Below, piece after piece: positions 1 through 7,593 of a DNA stretch of 64,000 bases. Source of the stretch: DAONDQ01 sp035402645 (GTDB lineage: Bacteria; Cloacimonadota; Cloacimonadia; Cloacimonadales; DAONDQ01); NCBI GenBank assembly GCA_035402645.1, contig DAONDQ010000003.1, positions 1-64,000 on the forward strand, given 5' to 3'. Under the pieces are notes generated by a model that worked only from the letters and a program-made list of their open reading frames with translations, was not told the origin of the DNA and did no database searches. Each line of letters opens with the position of its first letter. The stretch's first letter is position 1. The position numbers and the translations under genes were made by a program.

Positions 1-90
1 CTGCAAGTCGCCGCTTCTGCTTCATAAAAACGTAAACTATTTTAGGACTGGACAGTTGTTATTTTTCTGTAAAAATAGAAAAATAACTAA

Positions 91-125
91 TTAAAAGGTA
101 AAAATTAAAAGTTAAAAGTTATCAG
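91..125. repeat. Degenerate 7-bp tandem array (TTAAAAG type)
   Basis: Five consecutive heptamers based on TTAAAAG start at 91, 98, 105, 112 and 119. The third and fourth are identical to the first, and the last has decayed to TTATCAG. Comparable 7-bp arrays with other unit sequences lie at 232-259, 61505-61539 and 61739-61773, so the period is shared while the unit is not. Confidence 0.75.
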
Positions 126-140
126 AGAAGATGGAGTCCT

Positions 141-167
141 GGATCCCCGCCTTCGCGAGGATGACAA
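141..167. repeat. Dispersed 27-nt repeat, copy 1
   Basis: The block begins GGATCCCCGCCTTCGC and ends AGGATGACAA. It matches 61674-61700 at 24 of 27 positions by eye. The core, GC-rich CGC...GCG, is weakly self-complementary, as in REP-type intergenic elements. No adjacent transposase is present. Confidence 0.65.
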
Positions 168-231
168 GTTGCCGATGTAGCGCCGCATTGTATGCGGTGG
201 ACAGATCGCATGGCATGCGATGGGTGCAGAA

Positions 232-259
232 GCTTGTAGCTGATAGCTTGTATCTTGTA
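232..259. repeat. Degenerate 7-bp tandem array (GCTTGTA type)
   Basis: Four consecutive heptamers (GCTTGTA, GCTGATA, GCTTGTA, TCTTGTA) start at 232, 239, 246 and 253. The array directly follows two palindromes (183-197 and 205-221) and is part of the repeat cluster at the left end of the window. Confidence 0.7.
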
Positions 260-307
260 GGGGGTTGCGCAGTAAACCCTTTTCAATGAACATCGCAGAT
301 GTGGCAT

Positions 308-467
308 CCCATAGCCTAAGGTGTGAACCTCAGGTAGATTGAAACCATTATCCTCTTTTCTTTCCGCTTAACCCTTTATGGGTGACATCATTCTTATCGC
401 TGTCACCTCTATCGAGGTTTGTGAGGTTATTCTGTAATTCTTTCCTGAGGTTTACACCTTAGGCTAT
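308..467. repeat. Facing pair of CCTGAGGT..ACC..AGGCTATG repeats
   Basis: 308-334 reads CCCATAGCCTAAGGTGTGAA then CCTCAGG. 444-467 is its near-perfect reverse complement (CCTGAGGTTTACACCTTAGG then CTAT). A third copy in the first orientation lies at 1784-1810, and a variant at 23671-23707. The flank 5' of copy 1 (ATGAACATCGCAGATGTGGC) also recurs before the copy at 1784. This is a dispersed non-coding repeat family and not part of any gene. Confidence 0.7.
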
Positions 468-542
468 GTGCGATTACCCTTTCAGGGTTTAACTGGCACA
501 GATCATTAATAAGTTGAAAGCTCACACCATAGATTTTGAGTG

Positions 543-577
543 TTTTGACTCGGGAAAACAATTCAACCTTGACATCC
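543..577 (+). promoter_or_regulatory. Promoter-like block upstream of 656
   Basis: TTTTGACTCGGGAAAACAAT continues to CTTGACATCC. An aligned block of identical length at 1823-1857 precedes the radical SAM gene, with about 26 of 35 positions identical. Both end in TTGACA, a reasonable -35 hexamer, 55-90 nt before the start codon. No convincing -10 hexamer was identified, so the transcription start is unknown. Confidence 0.45.
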
Positions 578-610
578 AAAGTGTTACGCATTAATTAATA
601 AGATAACGAT

Positions 611-639
611 GGTTGGAAGCTGTACATCAGCTTCCAACC
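611..639 (+). promoter_or_regulatory. Hairpin directly before the RBS of the 656 gene
   Basis: GGTTGGAAGCTG (611-622) and CAGCTTCCAACC (628-639) form a perfect 12-bp stem with a 5-nt loop. The RBS AGGAG (645-649) follows within 6 nt and the ATG is at 656. There is no T-tract, so it is not a canonical terminator. The related beta-helix gene at 37520 has the same arrangement with an unrelated stem sequence. Confidence 0.6.
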
Positions 640-655
640 TTATTAGGAGTTTGGC

Positions 656-886
656 ATGAAGATACGTTTTTGGTTGCTCATTCTTTTTATCATCAGTTTG
701 TATGCAAATCTTGAAGCAGAAATCTATCATGTCGGAATTGAAACCCAATATCTGTATCATACGATCCAATCTGCAGTAGAAATCTGCTCAGAAGGGGATA
801 CAATTTATGTGCATCCGGGTTTATACAATCGATCCGTAGAAATTCAGAATAAAAGTATTTCGTTACTCAGCCTCTATGCAATCTGA
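656..886 (+). pseudogene. N-terminal remnant of a secreted beta-helix protein
   Basis: This is a 76-residue frame with a good RBS and a clear signal peptide (MKIRFWLLILFIISLYANLE). After it come about 55 residues with the pattern TIQSAVEICSEGDTIYVHPG and NKSISLLSLYAI, which match the N-terminus of the 805-residue beta-helix protein at 37520 (SIQLAIDVSSSGDIIQVYPG, GKSITLQSLYPI). That segment normally opens a pectate-lyase-like right-handed beta-helix, but here a stop follows and the body of the protein is gone. The nitrilase-like gene begins 23 bp downstream. It is either a truncated relic or a short expressed secreted peptide; deletion looks more likely. Confidence 0.7.
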
Positions 887-909
887 CAAACACCTTTAGG
901 AGTTAGAAA

Positions 910-1677
910 ATGTCGATAAGAATGGCAGCTGTAGCATTACCCATAATAAATGACTTTACACAAGCGAATGGGGTGTTTGAATTTTATATTGAATCAGCAC
1001 GCCTTGAGAACTGTGATCTCATCATATTTCCAGAAGCGATTATTGGAGGTATCGAACTAAGCGGTAACTTTACGATCGATAAGAATATGGCTCATGAACT
1101 TGATTGTCCGTTGATCAAAATGATTCGTGAGTTGGCTTCAAAATACACCATCGGAATTGGATTTGGCTTTCTGGAATTGCTCGAGGATACCATTTACGAT
1201 TCATACATGCTGATTAACGACACGGGTGAAACGATACTCCATTACAGACGGATATCCAACACTTGGCTACCTCGTGACATTGATTTTGCTCATTATGCCT
1301 GTGGTGATGATCTTACAGTAGTTGATACAGCTTATGGCAGAATAGGCGTTTTATTATGTGGTGATTTATTCGATGAGGACATCACAAAGAACCTAAAATT
1401 CAAAAAACCAGATTTGTTGCTTCATCCAATGTCCAGAGCATTCCCCCTTGCGAATGATATGCAGGAAAAATGGGATGATACTGAATTTCCATACTATCTT
1501 GCTGAGTATAGAAAGTTGAAAATCAATACACTGACTTGCAATGCCCTGGATTTAGTTCAACATGAGCCCAACATATATTGCGGAGGAGCCTGGTTTGTCA
1601 AAAAGAATGAGGTTGTAAACTGTCTTCCCTTGCTTACAGAGGGCATCTTAATCGTAGAGAACTCCATCGTAATCTGA
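910..1677 (+). CDS. Carbon-nitrogen hydrolase (nitrilase) family protein, altered triad
   Basis: This 255-residue protein has the nitrilase-superfamily core. The general-base Glu is E42 in IIFPEAIIGG, and the nucleophile is C150 in GRIGVLLCGDLFDED. The catalytic Lys, normally the last residue of a YRK motif, is Arg here (YRR, R114), so the Glu-Lys-Cys triad is incomplete. The family hydrolyses or condenses amides and nitriles in the cytoplasm, but the substrate cannot be read from the sequence. RBS AGGAG sits 8 nt before the ATG. It follows the beta-helix remnant and precedes the radical SAM gene, separated from the latter by a repeat and a promoter-like block. It may be a non-catalytic or altered member. 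Confidence 0.8.
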   Translation: MSIRMAAVALPIINDFTQANGVFEFYIESARLENCDLIIFPEAIIGGIELSGNFTIDKNMAHELDCPLIKMIRELASKYTIGIGFGFLELLEDTIYDSYMLINDTGETILHYRRISNTWLPRDIDFAHYACGDDLTVVDTAYGRIGVLLCGDLFDEDITKNLKFKKPDLLLHPMSRAFPLANDMQEKWDDTEFPYYLAEYRKLKINTLTCNALDLVQHEPNIYCGGAWFVKKNEVVNCLPLLTEGILIVENSIVI

Positions 1678-1783
1678 GCTTGAATTCCGAAAAGCCTGTT
1701 GGTGGCTTTGTACAATAAAAAATCCCGAAGGCATTTCGAACTCCAAGGGGGTTGGTTTCCAATGAACATTGCAGATGTGACAG

Positions 1784-1810
1784 CCCATAGCCTAAGGTGT
1801 AAACCTCAGG
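1784..1810. repeat. CCTAAGGTGT repeat, copy 3
   Basis: The block CCCATAGCCTAAGGTGTAAA plus CCTCAGG repeats the element at 308-334 in the same orientation, including its 5' flank ATGAACATTGCAGATGTGAC. It sits between the nitrilase-like and radical SAM genes. Confidence 0.7.
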
Positions 1811-1822
1811 TAAAATAGGATG

Positions 1823-1857
1823 ATTTGACTCGTGAATATAATTCATTCTTGACATCC
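1823..1857 (+). promoter_or_regulatory. Promoter-like block upstream of the radical SAM gene
   Basis: It is homologous to 543-577: both contain TTTGACTCG, GAA, AATTCA and CTTGACATCC at identical spacing. It lies 52 nt before the ATG at 1909. The conserved terminal TTGACA could act as a -35 element. Confidence 0.45.
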
Positions 1858-1908
1858 TGTATTAAAAATTTCTCATGAAATTTACTCATTATATAGGGAG
1901 TAAATAAA

Positions 1909-2985
1909 ATGAAACCCAATGCCTACAGAAACGTATTTGACAACAACATTGCCCAACAATTCAAGAAAGCCGTTCAAATCATGACCGCCGAACCATCCAG
2001 ACTTCTCTTTTTCATGAAAATGCTCAAGAACCAGGGAAAAGCAGCACGCCTCAGGAAAAAACTCGCAAAAGAAGGTACAGAAGTACCACCATTACTGATC
2101 ATCAGTGTTACCAGCGTATGCAATCTTTCCTGTTCCGGGTGTTATTCCAAATTCCTGCATCGCGATGTGAAAAAGGAAATGGATTTGGAGAAATTCAAAA
2201 GTGTATTGGAGGAAGCAAGACAATTGGGAGTGTCGATCATCCTGCTTGCCGGAGGTGAACCGCTCATCCAGAGATCCATGCTGGAAGCGGCAACGCAATT
2301 CCCGGAGATCATGTTCCCGATATTTACGAACGGTACGTTACTCGATTCTGAATATATCGAGTTCTTCAGTAAATCACCGAACCTGATACCTGTGATCAGC
2401 ATCGAAGGCAGTGAGGATGAGACCGATGACAGACGGGGTGAAGGGGTGTACCAGAACTTCAGGAATATCAAGGAAAATCTGAACTGGAACCGTATCCTCT
2501 GGGGAGTGTCCCTGACTCTTACAAGAAGAAATTATGATGACCTGACAGCACGCGAGTACATGGAACAGTTAATGGATAAGGGATGCAGGTTGTTCTTCTT
2601 CGTTGAGTATGTCCCCATACAGGAAGAATGCGATGAGATGGTGCTGACTGAACCGCAGAAGAAGGAAATCCAAGGAATTGTGAATCGGTATATGGCGGAA
2701 CTGCCGGCAATGTTCGTTGCCTTCCCAGGTGATGAAGAACAATACGGAGGCTGTCTTGCAGCAGGCAGGGGATTCCTGCATATCAATCCGGAGGGGAAGG
2801 TCGAGGCTTGCCCGTTCGCTCCGTATTCCGATACAGACCTGAAAGATACGACCCTGAAGGACGCACTGTCTTCCCCATTATTGAGGAAGATTCGTGAAAA
2901 CCACCATCTTCTCAAGGAAACGGAAGGTGGATGTGCGTTGTGGGCGAATAGGAAGTTTGTGAAGGAATTAAGAGATAAGAATTAA
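1909..2985 (+). CDS. Radical SAM protein with C-terminal cysteine cluster
   Basis: This 358-residue protein has the radical SAM motif C71-x3-C75-x2-C78 (CNLSCSGCYS) that ligates the catalytic 4Fe-4S cluster and S-adenosylmethionine, followed by the glycine-rich LLAGGEPL strand. Near the C-terminus further cysteines (GGCLAAGRGF, EACPF, GGCALW) with the signature INPEGKVEACP resemble a twitch/SPASM auxiliary cluster site. Such proteins often modify peptides or proteins; no precursor peptide was found beside it, so the substrate is unknown. RBS GGGAG precedes the ATG. It seems to be transcribed alone from the promoter-like block at 1823-1857. Confidence 0.88.
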   Translation: MKPNAYRNVFDNNIAQQFKKAVQIMTAEPSRLLFFMKMLKNQGKAARLRKKLAKEGTEVPPLLIISVTSVCNLSCSGCYSKFLHRDVKKEMDLEKFKSVLEEARQLGVSIILLAGGEPLIQRSMLEAATQFPEIMFPIFTNGTLLDSEYIEFFSKSPNLIPVISIEGSEDETDDRRGEGVYQNFRNIKENLNWNRILWGVSLTLTRRNYDDLTAREYMEQLMDKGCRLFFFVEYVPIQEECDEMVLTEPQKKEIQGIVNRYMAELPAMFVAFPGDEEQYGGCLAAGRGFLHINPEGKVEACPFAPYSDTDLKDTTLKDALSSPLLRKIRENHHLLKETEGGCALWANRKFVKELRDKN

Positions 2986-3447
2986 GAATTTCATAGAATT
3001 TGGGACTAATACCCCCCCCTTGAGGAGGGGGGTTATTAGGCATTGTCTGTCGAAACATAAAGGGAAGGCGATGCACTGAGCTTGACGAAGGTGACACGGA
3101 GTGCCGGATGAGTTTGATTACAGGAGTACAGAGCTCATGTCGTCGTGCGATGTGAATTTCAATAGATAATTTACGGTTTATCAAATATTACTTGTCAGAA
3201 TTCCATAGAATAATGGTAAATGGTCCATGTAATGAAAATTAATAAGGGGTAACTCATTAGAAATTGCTCATGAACACAATTCCATTTTTCCATTAAGTAC
3301 GTATATTATCTAAGGAGGTTGAGTCCCGGTGAGTGAATCATCTCTGTTTGCTCTACCGGGAAAAGCATTTCGTTACGTTTCAGTATCTATTCATCGTTCA
3401 TATGTCACGAATTGTGATGAATGCAAAATGGAAGAATAGGAGAAAAA
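2986..3447. other. Intergenic region with repeats and hairpin
   Basis: No gene is evident. 3006-3038 folds into a C/G-rich hairpin (CTAATACCCCCC with GGGGGGTTATTAG). 3090-3117 is a 28-nt dispersed repeat (GGTGACACGGAGTGCCGGAT then GAGTTTGA) that recurs at 61597-61624. A weaker inverted pair, TCCCGGT/ACCGGGA, spans about 3324-3361 upstream of the next gene. The remainder is AT-rich with no recognised element. Confidence 0.6.
3006..3038 (+). terminator. Possible hairpin terminator after the radical SAM gene
   Basis: CTAATACCCCCC pairs with GGGGGGTTATTAG with one mismatch, around 20 nt after the stop codon. There is no U-tract, so termination is uncertain. The hairpin may instead belong to the adjacent dispersed repeat, because a similar ccctccctt/aagggaggg stem precedes the same repeat at 61575-61598. 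Confidence 0.35.
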
Positions 3448-5604
3448 ATGCGTAACACCACGATTATATTATCCCTCATGATATGTCTTTCCCCCTTTTT
3501 TTGCTGGGGAGTATATCATCAGACAAGCATCATACCGGGAACATACCACGCAGGATCGATACAGAATAATTTGGCTTATCTGTCAGCCGGTACCAACTTT
3601 CCTGTATCACTCGACATATATGATATTTCAAATGAACAGAATCCAAGTTTACTATCCTCCATGAATTTATCTGGAATCAACCAGATTGCTGTGAGAGATA
3701 GTGTTCTTTTTGCAACAGCATCTACAGAAAATGGACATCTGTACATCGTAAACGTATCGAATCCATCCCAACCACAATTGGTCAGCAATACAAACTTCGA
3801 TTTTGATCAGGATATGGCAAATCTACTTGTATATGATCATTACATATTTTCCACTTTCCAGAATAATCTTCAAATCTTCAACATTGCGAATCTGTCTCAA
3901 CCAGTGCATATAACGTCTTTCCCGTTGGGTGATTCAACGATGACAATTGGTAAAATACAAACCAGCGAGCACTATCTGTACTGCACAACAAATCATAATT
4001 TTCAAGTATATGATATTTCATTCCCTCCAATTCCCTTATTGGATGACGCCATCGACACAGAATTTCGAAATCAGGTGGTAATCGGAAATGGTGCAGCCTT
4101 TTTAAGCGGTTACTATTCATTTTCGGATGATATTGACATTATCAAAATCACTGACCCTTGTCACTTGCAGCATATAGGAACCATACCATCACCTGGGCAA
4201 TTCATGTATTATGCAAATGACCATCTTTATGCTGCCTCGATCCAGCAAATATCTGATTATGACGTTAGTAATCCCTATCTATTGAATTTCGTAAGCTACT
4301 ACGATACAGGTTGGTATAGAATCATAGATGCAGAGGGGGGAAACCTATACCTGCTCAGTACCCTTGGAGTGCAGAAGTTGAATTTTCAGAATCCGAATAA
4401 TCCATATCTTGTTGGTTCTTACCATTTACCCATGTTTGCGAGTTCAATCGAGTTTGGTGATACAAATGCAATAGTCTGGTCTCATATATTCAACCAAATC
4501 ATCAATATTGCAGACCCAAGCCAAATATACTCAAGTGGACAACTCACATTACCTGAATGGGCATTTCCCATAAAACTTATCGGTCACTATGCCTATATGA
4601 TCGATCAAACTGATTCGACGATTTATGTTTATGATATAAGTGATCCACAGGTACCTCTGATGACGAGTTCTTTGCATGTTCCACTCATGAATGATGTGCA
4701 AGACATGGAAATCGATGGCAATTACGCTTATCTGCAAAGCTCGAATAAAATCACAGTTTTGGATATTCATGTGATCAGCGACCCGCAGGTTATCGGTGGG
4801 ATTGAAGTAACTGATCATACAATGATAGGTTTAAAAATCCATAACGGGATTGCATATGCAGTAACAGATATTGGAGGGGTCATTGCTTATCATATTTCAA
4901 ATGCATCTGACTTCAATCTCATTAGCAGTTTTATCAATCCGGTAGAGCAAATCGATATCAGGGGTTTTGAAATATCCGGCAATGTTGGGTATCTTGCTGC
5001 AAGAGAAGAAGGGATTCAAGTACTGGATTTATCAGATCCAACAAACATAACGCTGCTGCAAACAATACAAATGTCTTCAAACGAATCGATCACACCCATT
5101 GCAATTGCTTCTCATTACCTGTTTTTTGGTGATAATAGTCGTAACACTATATACACGTATGATATAACAATTCCGACACAACCGGTATATGTCGCTTCAT
5201 TCCCTTGGAACTGCCGGGCAAGTAAATTGGTGTCGCATGGAAACCTTCTTTATGCAACGAATGGACGCAGCATCGAAGTGCTTTCGTTTCCCTGGTTGAC
5301 TGCAAATCATGACGATATGCAGACAAAAACACTATTGGATTCAAACAATTACCCGAATCCATTTAATCCTGAAACAACCATTACTTTTTCAATACCCAGG
5401 CAAACGGATGTTAAACTTGAGATCTATAACATACGGGGACAAAGGGTAAAAACACTTGTGTCAGGATTCATTTCTCGCGGTTCGCACCAGGTCAAATGGG
5501 ATGGAAAAGACCAAAAGGGAAATTCCATGGGATCAGGTGTCTATTTTTATCGAATAACTACTCCAGAAGGAAAAGTCACAAAGAAAATGCTATTGCTAAA
5601 ATAA
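3448..5604 (+). CDS. Secreted LVIVD-type beta-propeller with FlgD-like C-terminal module
   Basis: The ATG at 3448 is chosen over 3421 because AGGAG sits 6 nt upstream and a signal peptide follows (MRNTTIILSLMICLSPFFCW). The body is a string of about 45-residue blades with repeats such as VYDISDPQVPLM, VYDISFPPIP and VLDLSDPTNI, typical of LVIVD beta-propellers. The last roughly 85 residues are a FlgD-like module (NYPNPFNPETTITFSIP, IYNIRGQRVKTL, VKWDGKD, SGVYFYRI, ending KKMLLLK). Family knowledge links that module to export and surface anchoring in Cloacimonadota-like bacteria. It is probably an extracellular adhesion or scaffold protein; the ligand is unknown. Confidence 0.88.
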   Translation: MRNTTIILSLMICLSPFFCWGVYHQTSIIPGTYHAGSIQNNLAYLSAGTNFPVSLDIYDISNEQNPSLLSSMNLSGINQIAVRDSVLFATASTENGHLYIVNVSNPSQPQLVSNTNFDFDQDMANLLVYDHYIFSTFQNNLQIFNIANLSQPVHITSFPLGDSTMTIGKIQTSEHYLYCTTNHNFQVYDISFPPIPLLDDAIDTEFRNQVVIGNGAAFLSGYYSFSDDIDIIKITDPCHLQHIGTIPSPGQFMYYANDHLYAASIQQISDYDVSNPYLLNFVSYYDTGWYRIIDAEGGNLYLLSTLGVQKLNFQNPNNPYLVGSYHLPMFASSIEFGDTNAIVWSHIFNQIINIADPSQIYSSGQLTLPEWAFPIKLIGHYAYMIDQTDSTIYVYDISDPQVPLMTSSLHVPLMNDVQDMEIDGNYAYLQSSNKITVLDIHVISDPQVIGGIEVTDHTMIGLKIHNGIAYAVTDIGGVIAYHISNASDFNLISSFINPVEQIDIRGFEISGNVGYLAAREEGIQVLDLSDPTNITLLQTIQMSSNESITPIAIASHYLFFGDNSRNTIYTYDITIPTQPVYVASFPWNCRASKLVSHGNLLYATNGRSIEVLSFPWLTANHDDMQTKTLLDSNNYPNPFNPETTITFSIPRQTDVKLEIYNIRGQRVKTLVSGFISRGSHQVKWDGKDQKGNSMGSGVYFYRITTPEGKVTKKMLLLK

Positions 5605-5616
5605 ACGGAAACAAGA

Positions 5617-5647
5617 GTGGGAGAAGCCATGAACCAACTTCTCCCAC
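5617..5647 (+). terminator. Hairpin between convergent genes
   Basis: GTGGGAGAAG (5617-5626) and CTTCTCCCAC (5638-5647) make a perfect 10-bp stem 12 nt after the beta-propeller stop codon, between two convergent genes. No clean U-tract follows, so it is a terminator candidate only. Confidence 0.45.
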
Positions 5648-5685
5648 AATCAAAATCAATGCAAAATTCAACTCGAAGATGCGAT

Positions 5686-7296
5686 TTATCGAACTCCTGA
5701 ACTCTCATGTGCACTCAGTAATCCACTCAGCCTGCCTGGTGCAGCATAGGTTTTGATACTGCTGATATTCGGATTTCCAATCGCATCATGCAAGACATGG
5801 TAATGCCCTTTACTGTGCAGAAAAAATGATCTGCACTGATCAGCAGATGACCTCGGAACTTCAAAATTCAAAAGGGATGATTCTCCATTTGACATCACAT
5901 AGTACTTATCATCGTCCCTGGTCATCTGTTTCGTAATATCCCGACCCTTGTCTTCGACAGCATTCAGTAAACCGATGCGATGCATGGTGATTGGTTGTTG
6001 CTCTGAATAATCCATAGCTGCGTAATCGATATCCCAAAAATGGGAACCCCATACGAGTTTCAGTTGAATCGGATTGTCGCTGTCTTCATACAGGTCGAGA
6101 GGTAACACCATATCCTTGTATGCCATGGGACCAACAATTTCATAGTAATCAACGTATTTCCAACGACCCTGATGGTTTACGTATACAGAAAGTGGCACAT
6201 TCTGTGATGATATCCAACTTTTCAGCATAGATCCGGGTGCTTTTTCCAACGAGGAAATGACCGATTCATATCGATCTCCGAATAAACCATAAAAATGATT
6301 CATCGTATCATTAAGCCATTCCGTATTCTTTGCTCTGATAATGAGTTTCCCGAGATGTGCATTGTGGGGTCGATCAAAAGTCAGATACAATTCATTCGTG
6401 TTCTTTCCTGTATTGGCAGATCCGTCATCAGAAAATCCCATATTATCCTCTGCCGCCAATTCCTTCAAAACATCCTGGTTATTTTCGGTGACAGCTTCCA
6501 AAGGTTTCTGCGGAGAATGAATCGTCAGATACTTTCCATGTCTATCCAGTAATACATCTGTACCGGATGCATGATCGACCGCAATTAACTCAGTCAAATT
6601 CGTATATTGTATTTCATTCAACTCATTGGTCATCTTCAATTGATATTGATTCCCAATTGGATTCAGGTTTCTGATCGGCAGATAATCATCTCTTTCCAGA
6701 CTTGTGAATTGCGCTCCGCTATAGATCTCACCGCTAAATTCAAAGGATTGCCCGTTATTTGCATAGATGAATGGACAGGAGATGATGTCATTGTTGGTCG
6801 TATCCGGTGGTGCAGGATTGTTATTAGCTTTCCGATGATGGGCTGAATTAATCGTGATTAATGCAATGACCGTACCTATTAATATGAGTGAAGTAGCAGT
6901 CCGGACGAAAGTCAATTCTTTATTGATCTTCAACGTTTCCATTCTATCGATCTGGCTGACAGGAATTGAAAACGATACATCATTACCCCCCGGGAAAGGA
7001 ACAGATGGATTCACATATACGTCTATATTGCTATGCTTATTAAAGATTTCCGTAGAATAGGGCGTAAGAATCTTCAGGGTGCCTTGTAAGGAGTTTGCAT
7101 CCATGGTTGCATTTGTCAGGTAGTATATCATATTCTTATTTTGTTCAGAATTCCAAATCAGATGGATCAGTTTGCCATTCAAGGTAGGTTGAGGATTCTT
7201 GGGAACATTGATTTTTTCATAACTGGCACAGGAAACAAGAATGAATGGAATGAGTATGAATATGATCAATCTTACGATGATTTTGGAAAAGAACAT
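5686..7296 (-). CDS. Lipoprotein of unknown function
   Basis: The start at 7296 is chosen because GGAGGTGGCT lies directly upstream and the resulting N-terminus is a lipoprotein signal (MFFSKIIVRLIIFILIPF then ILVSC, lipobox Cys about residue 23). The 536-residue product has a second hydrophobic stretch near residue 150 (TSLILIGTVIALITI) and then a segment CPFIYANNGQSFEFSGEIYSG that opens a long soluble domain. No enzyme motif was recognised. It is presumably anchored in the outer membrane or facing the periplasm. It is convergent with the beta-propeller gene and divergent from leuS. Confidence 0.75.
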   Translation of the reverse strand: MFFSKIIVRLIIFILIPFILVSCASYEKINVPKNPQPTLNGKLIHLIWNSEQNKNMIYYLTNATMDANSLQGTLKILTPYSTEIFNKHSNIDVYVNPSVPFPGGNDVSFSIPVSQIDRMETLKINKELTFVRTATSLILIGTVIALITINSAHHRKANNNPAPPDTTNNDIISCPFIYANNGQSFEFSGEIYSGAQFTSLERDDYLPIRNLNPIGNQYQLKMTNELNEIQYTNLTELIAVDHASGTDVLLDRHGKYLTIHSPQKPLEAVTENNQDVLKELAAEDNMGFSDDGSANTGKNTNELYLTFDRPHNAHLGKLIIRAKNTEWLNDTMNHFYGLFGDRYESVISSLEKAPGSMLKSWISSQNVPLSVYVNHQGRWKYVDYYEIVGPMAYKDMVLPLDLYEDSDNPIQLKLVWGSHFWDIDYAAMDYSEQQPITMHRIGLLNAVEDKGRDITKQMTRDDDKYYVMSNGESSLLNFEVPRSSADQCRSFFLHSKGHYHVLHDAIGNPNISSIKTYAAPGRLSGLLSAHESSGVR

Positions 7297-7593
7297 AGCC
7301 ACCTCCAATGATTGATGCAAAAAAAATAATAATTCATGATTTTATTATGCATTTCTCCTTCCTTATTCGTCAAGTATGAACTGTAAATCGAAGAATTTTC
7401 AAGACAACCTATTGATTTCCTTACCTTCGATCCTTGATTATCTGTCATTCTATAGCCATCTATGAAAGATCGTGATTTCTGGTGACAGACATAGGTTGAA
7501 TCTACCGGATATTGTCGTTATTCACTTTCTCCTTGACGTCAAAGAAGTTACAATTTTTTGATTTCAATCTCAGGAATAGGTCGGGAGGACCAA

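Larger units (their letters stand above)
1..655. other. Gene-free, repeat-rich intergenic region
   Basis: No credible coding frame was found in either strand. The stretch holds two 7-bp degenerate tandem arrays (91-125 and 232-259), a 27-nt dispersed repeat (141-167), two short palindromes (183-197 and 205-221), two facing copies of a CCTGAGGT-type repeat (308-334 and 444-467), a promoter-like block (543-577) and a hairpin (611-639) in front of the first gene. Short frames on the minus strand at 105-307 run through these repeats and have no RBS or family resemblance. Confidence 0.7.

Noticed and set aside
105..307. Two overlapping minus-strand frames of about 60 codons
   Set aside because: They run through dispersed and tandem repeats, have no RBS and no residue pattern of a real protein.
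2142..2471. 109-codon minus-strand frame opposite the radical SAM gene
   Set aside because: It lies wholly inside a well-supported gene and is a complement-strand shadow.
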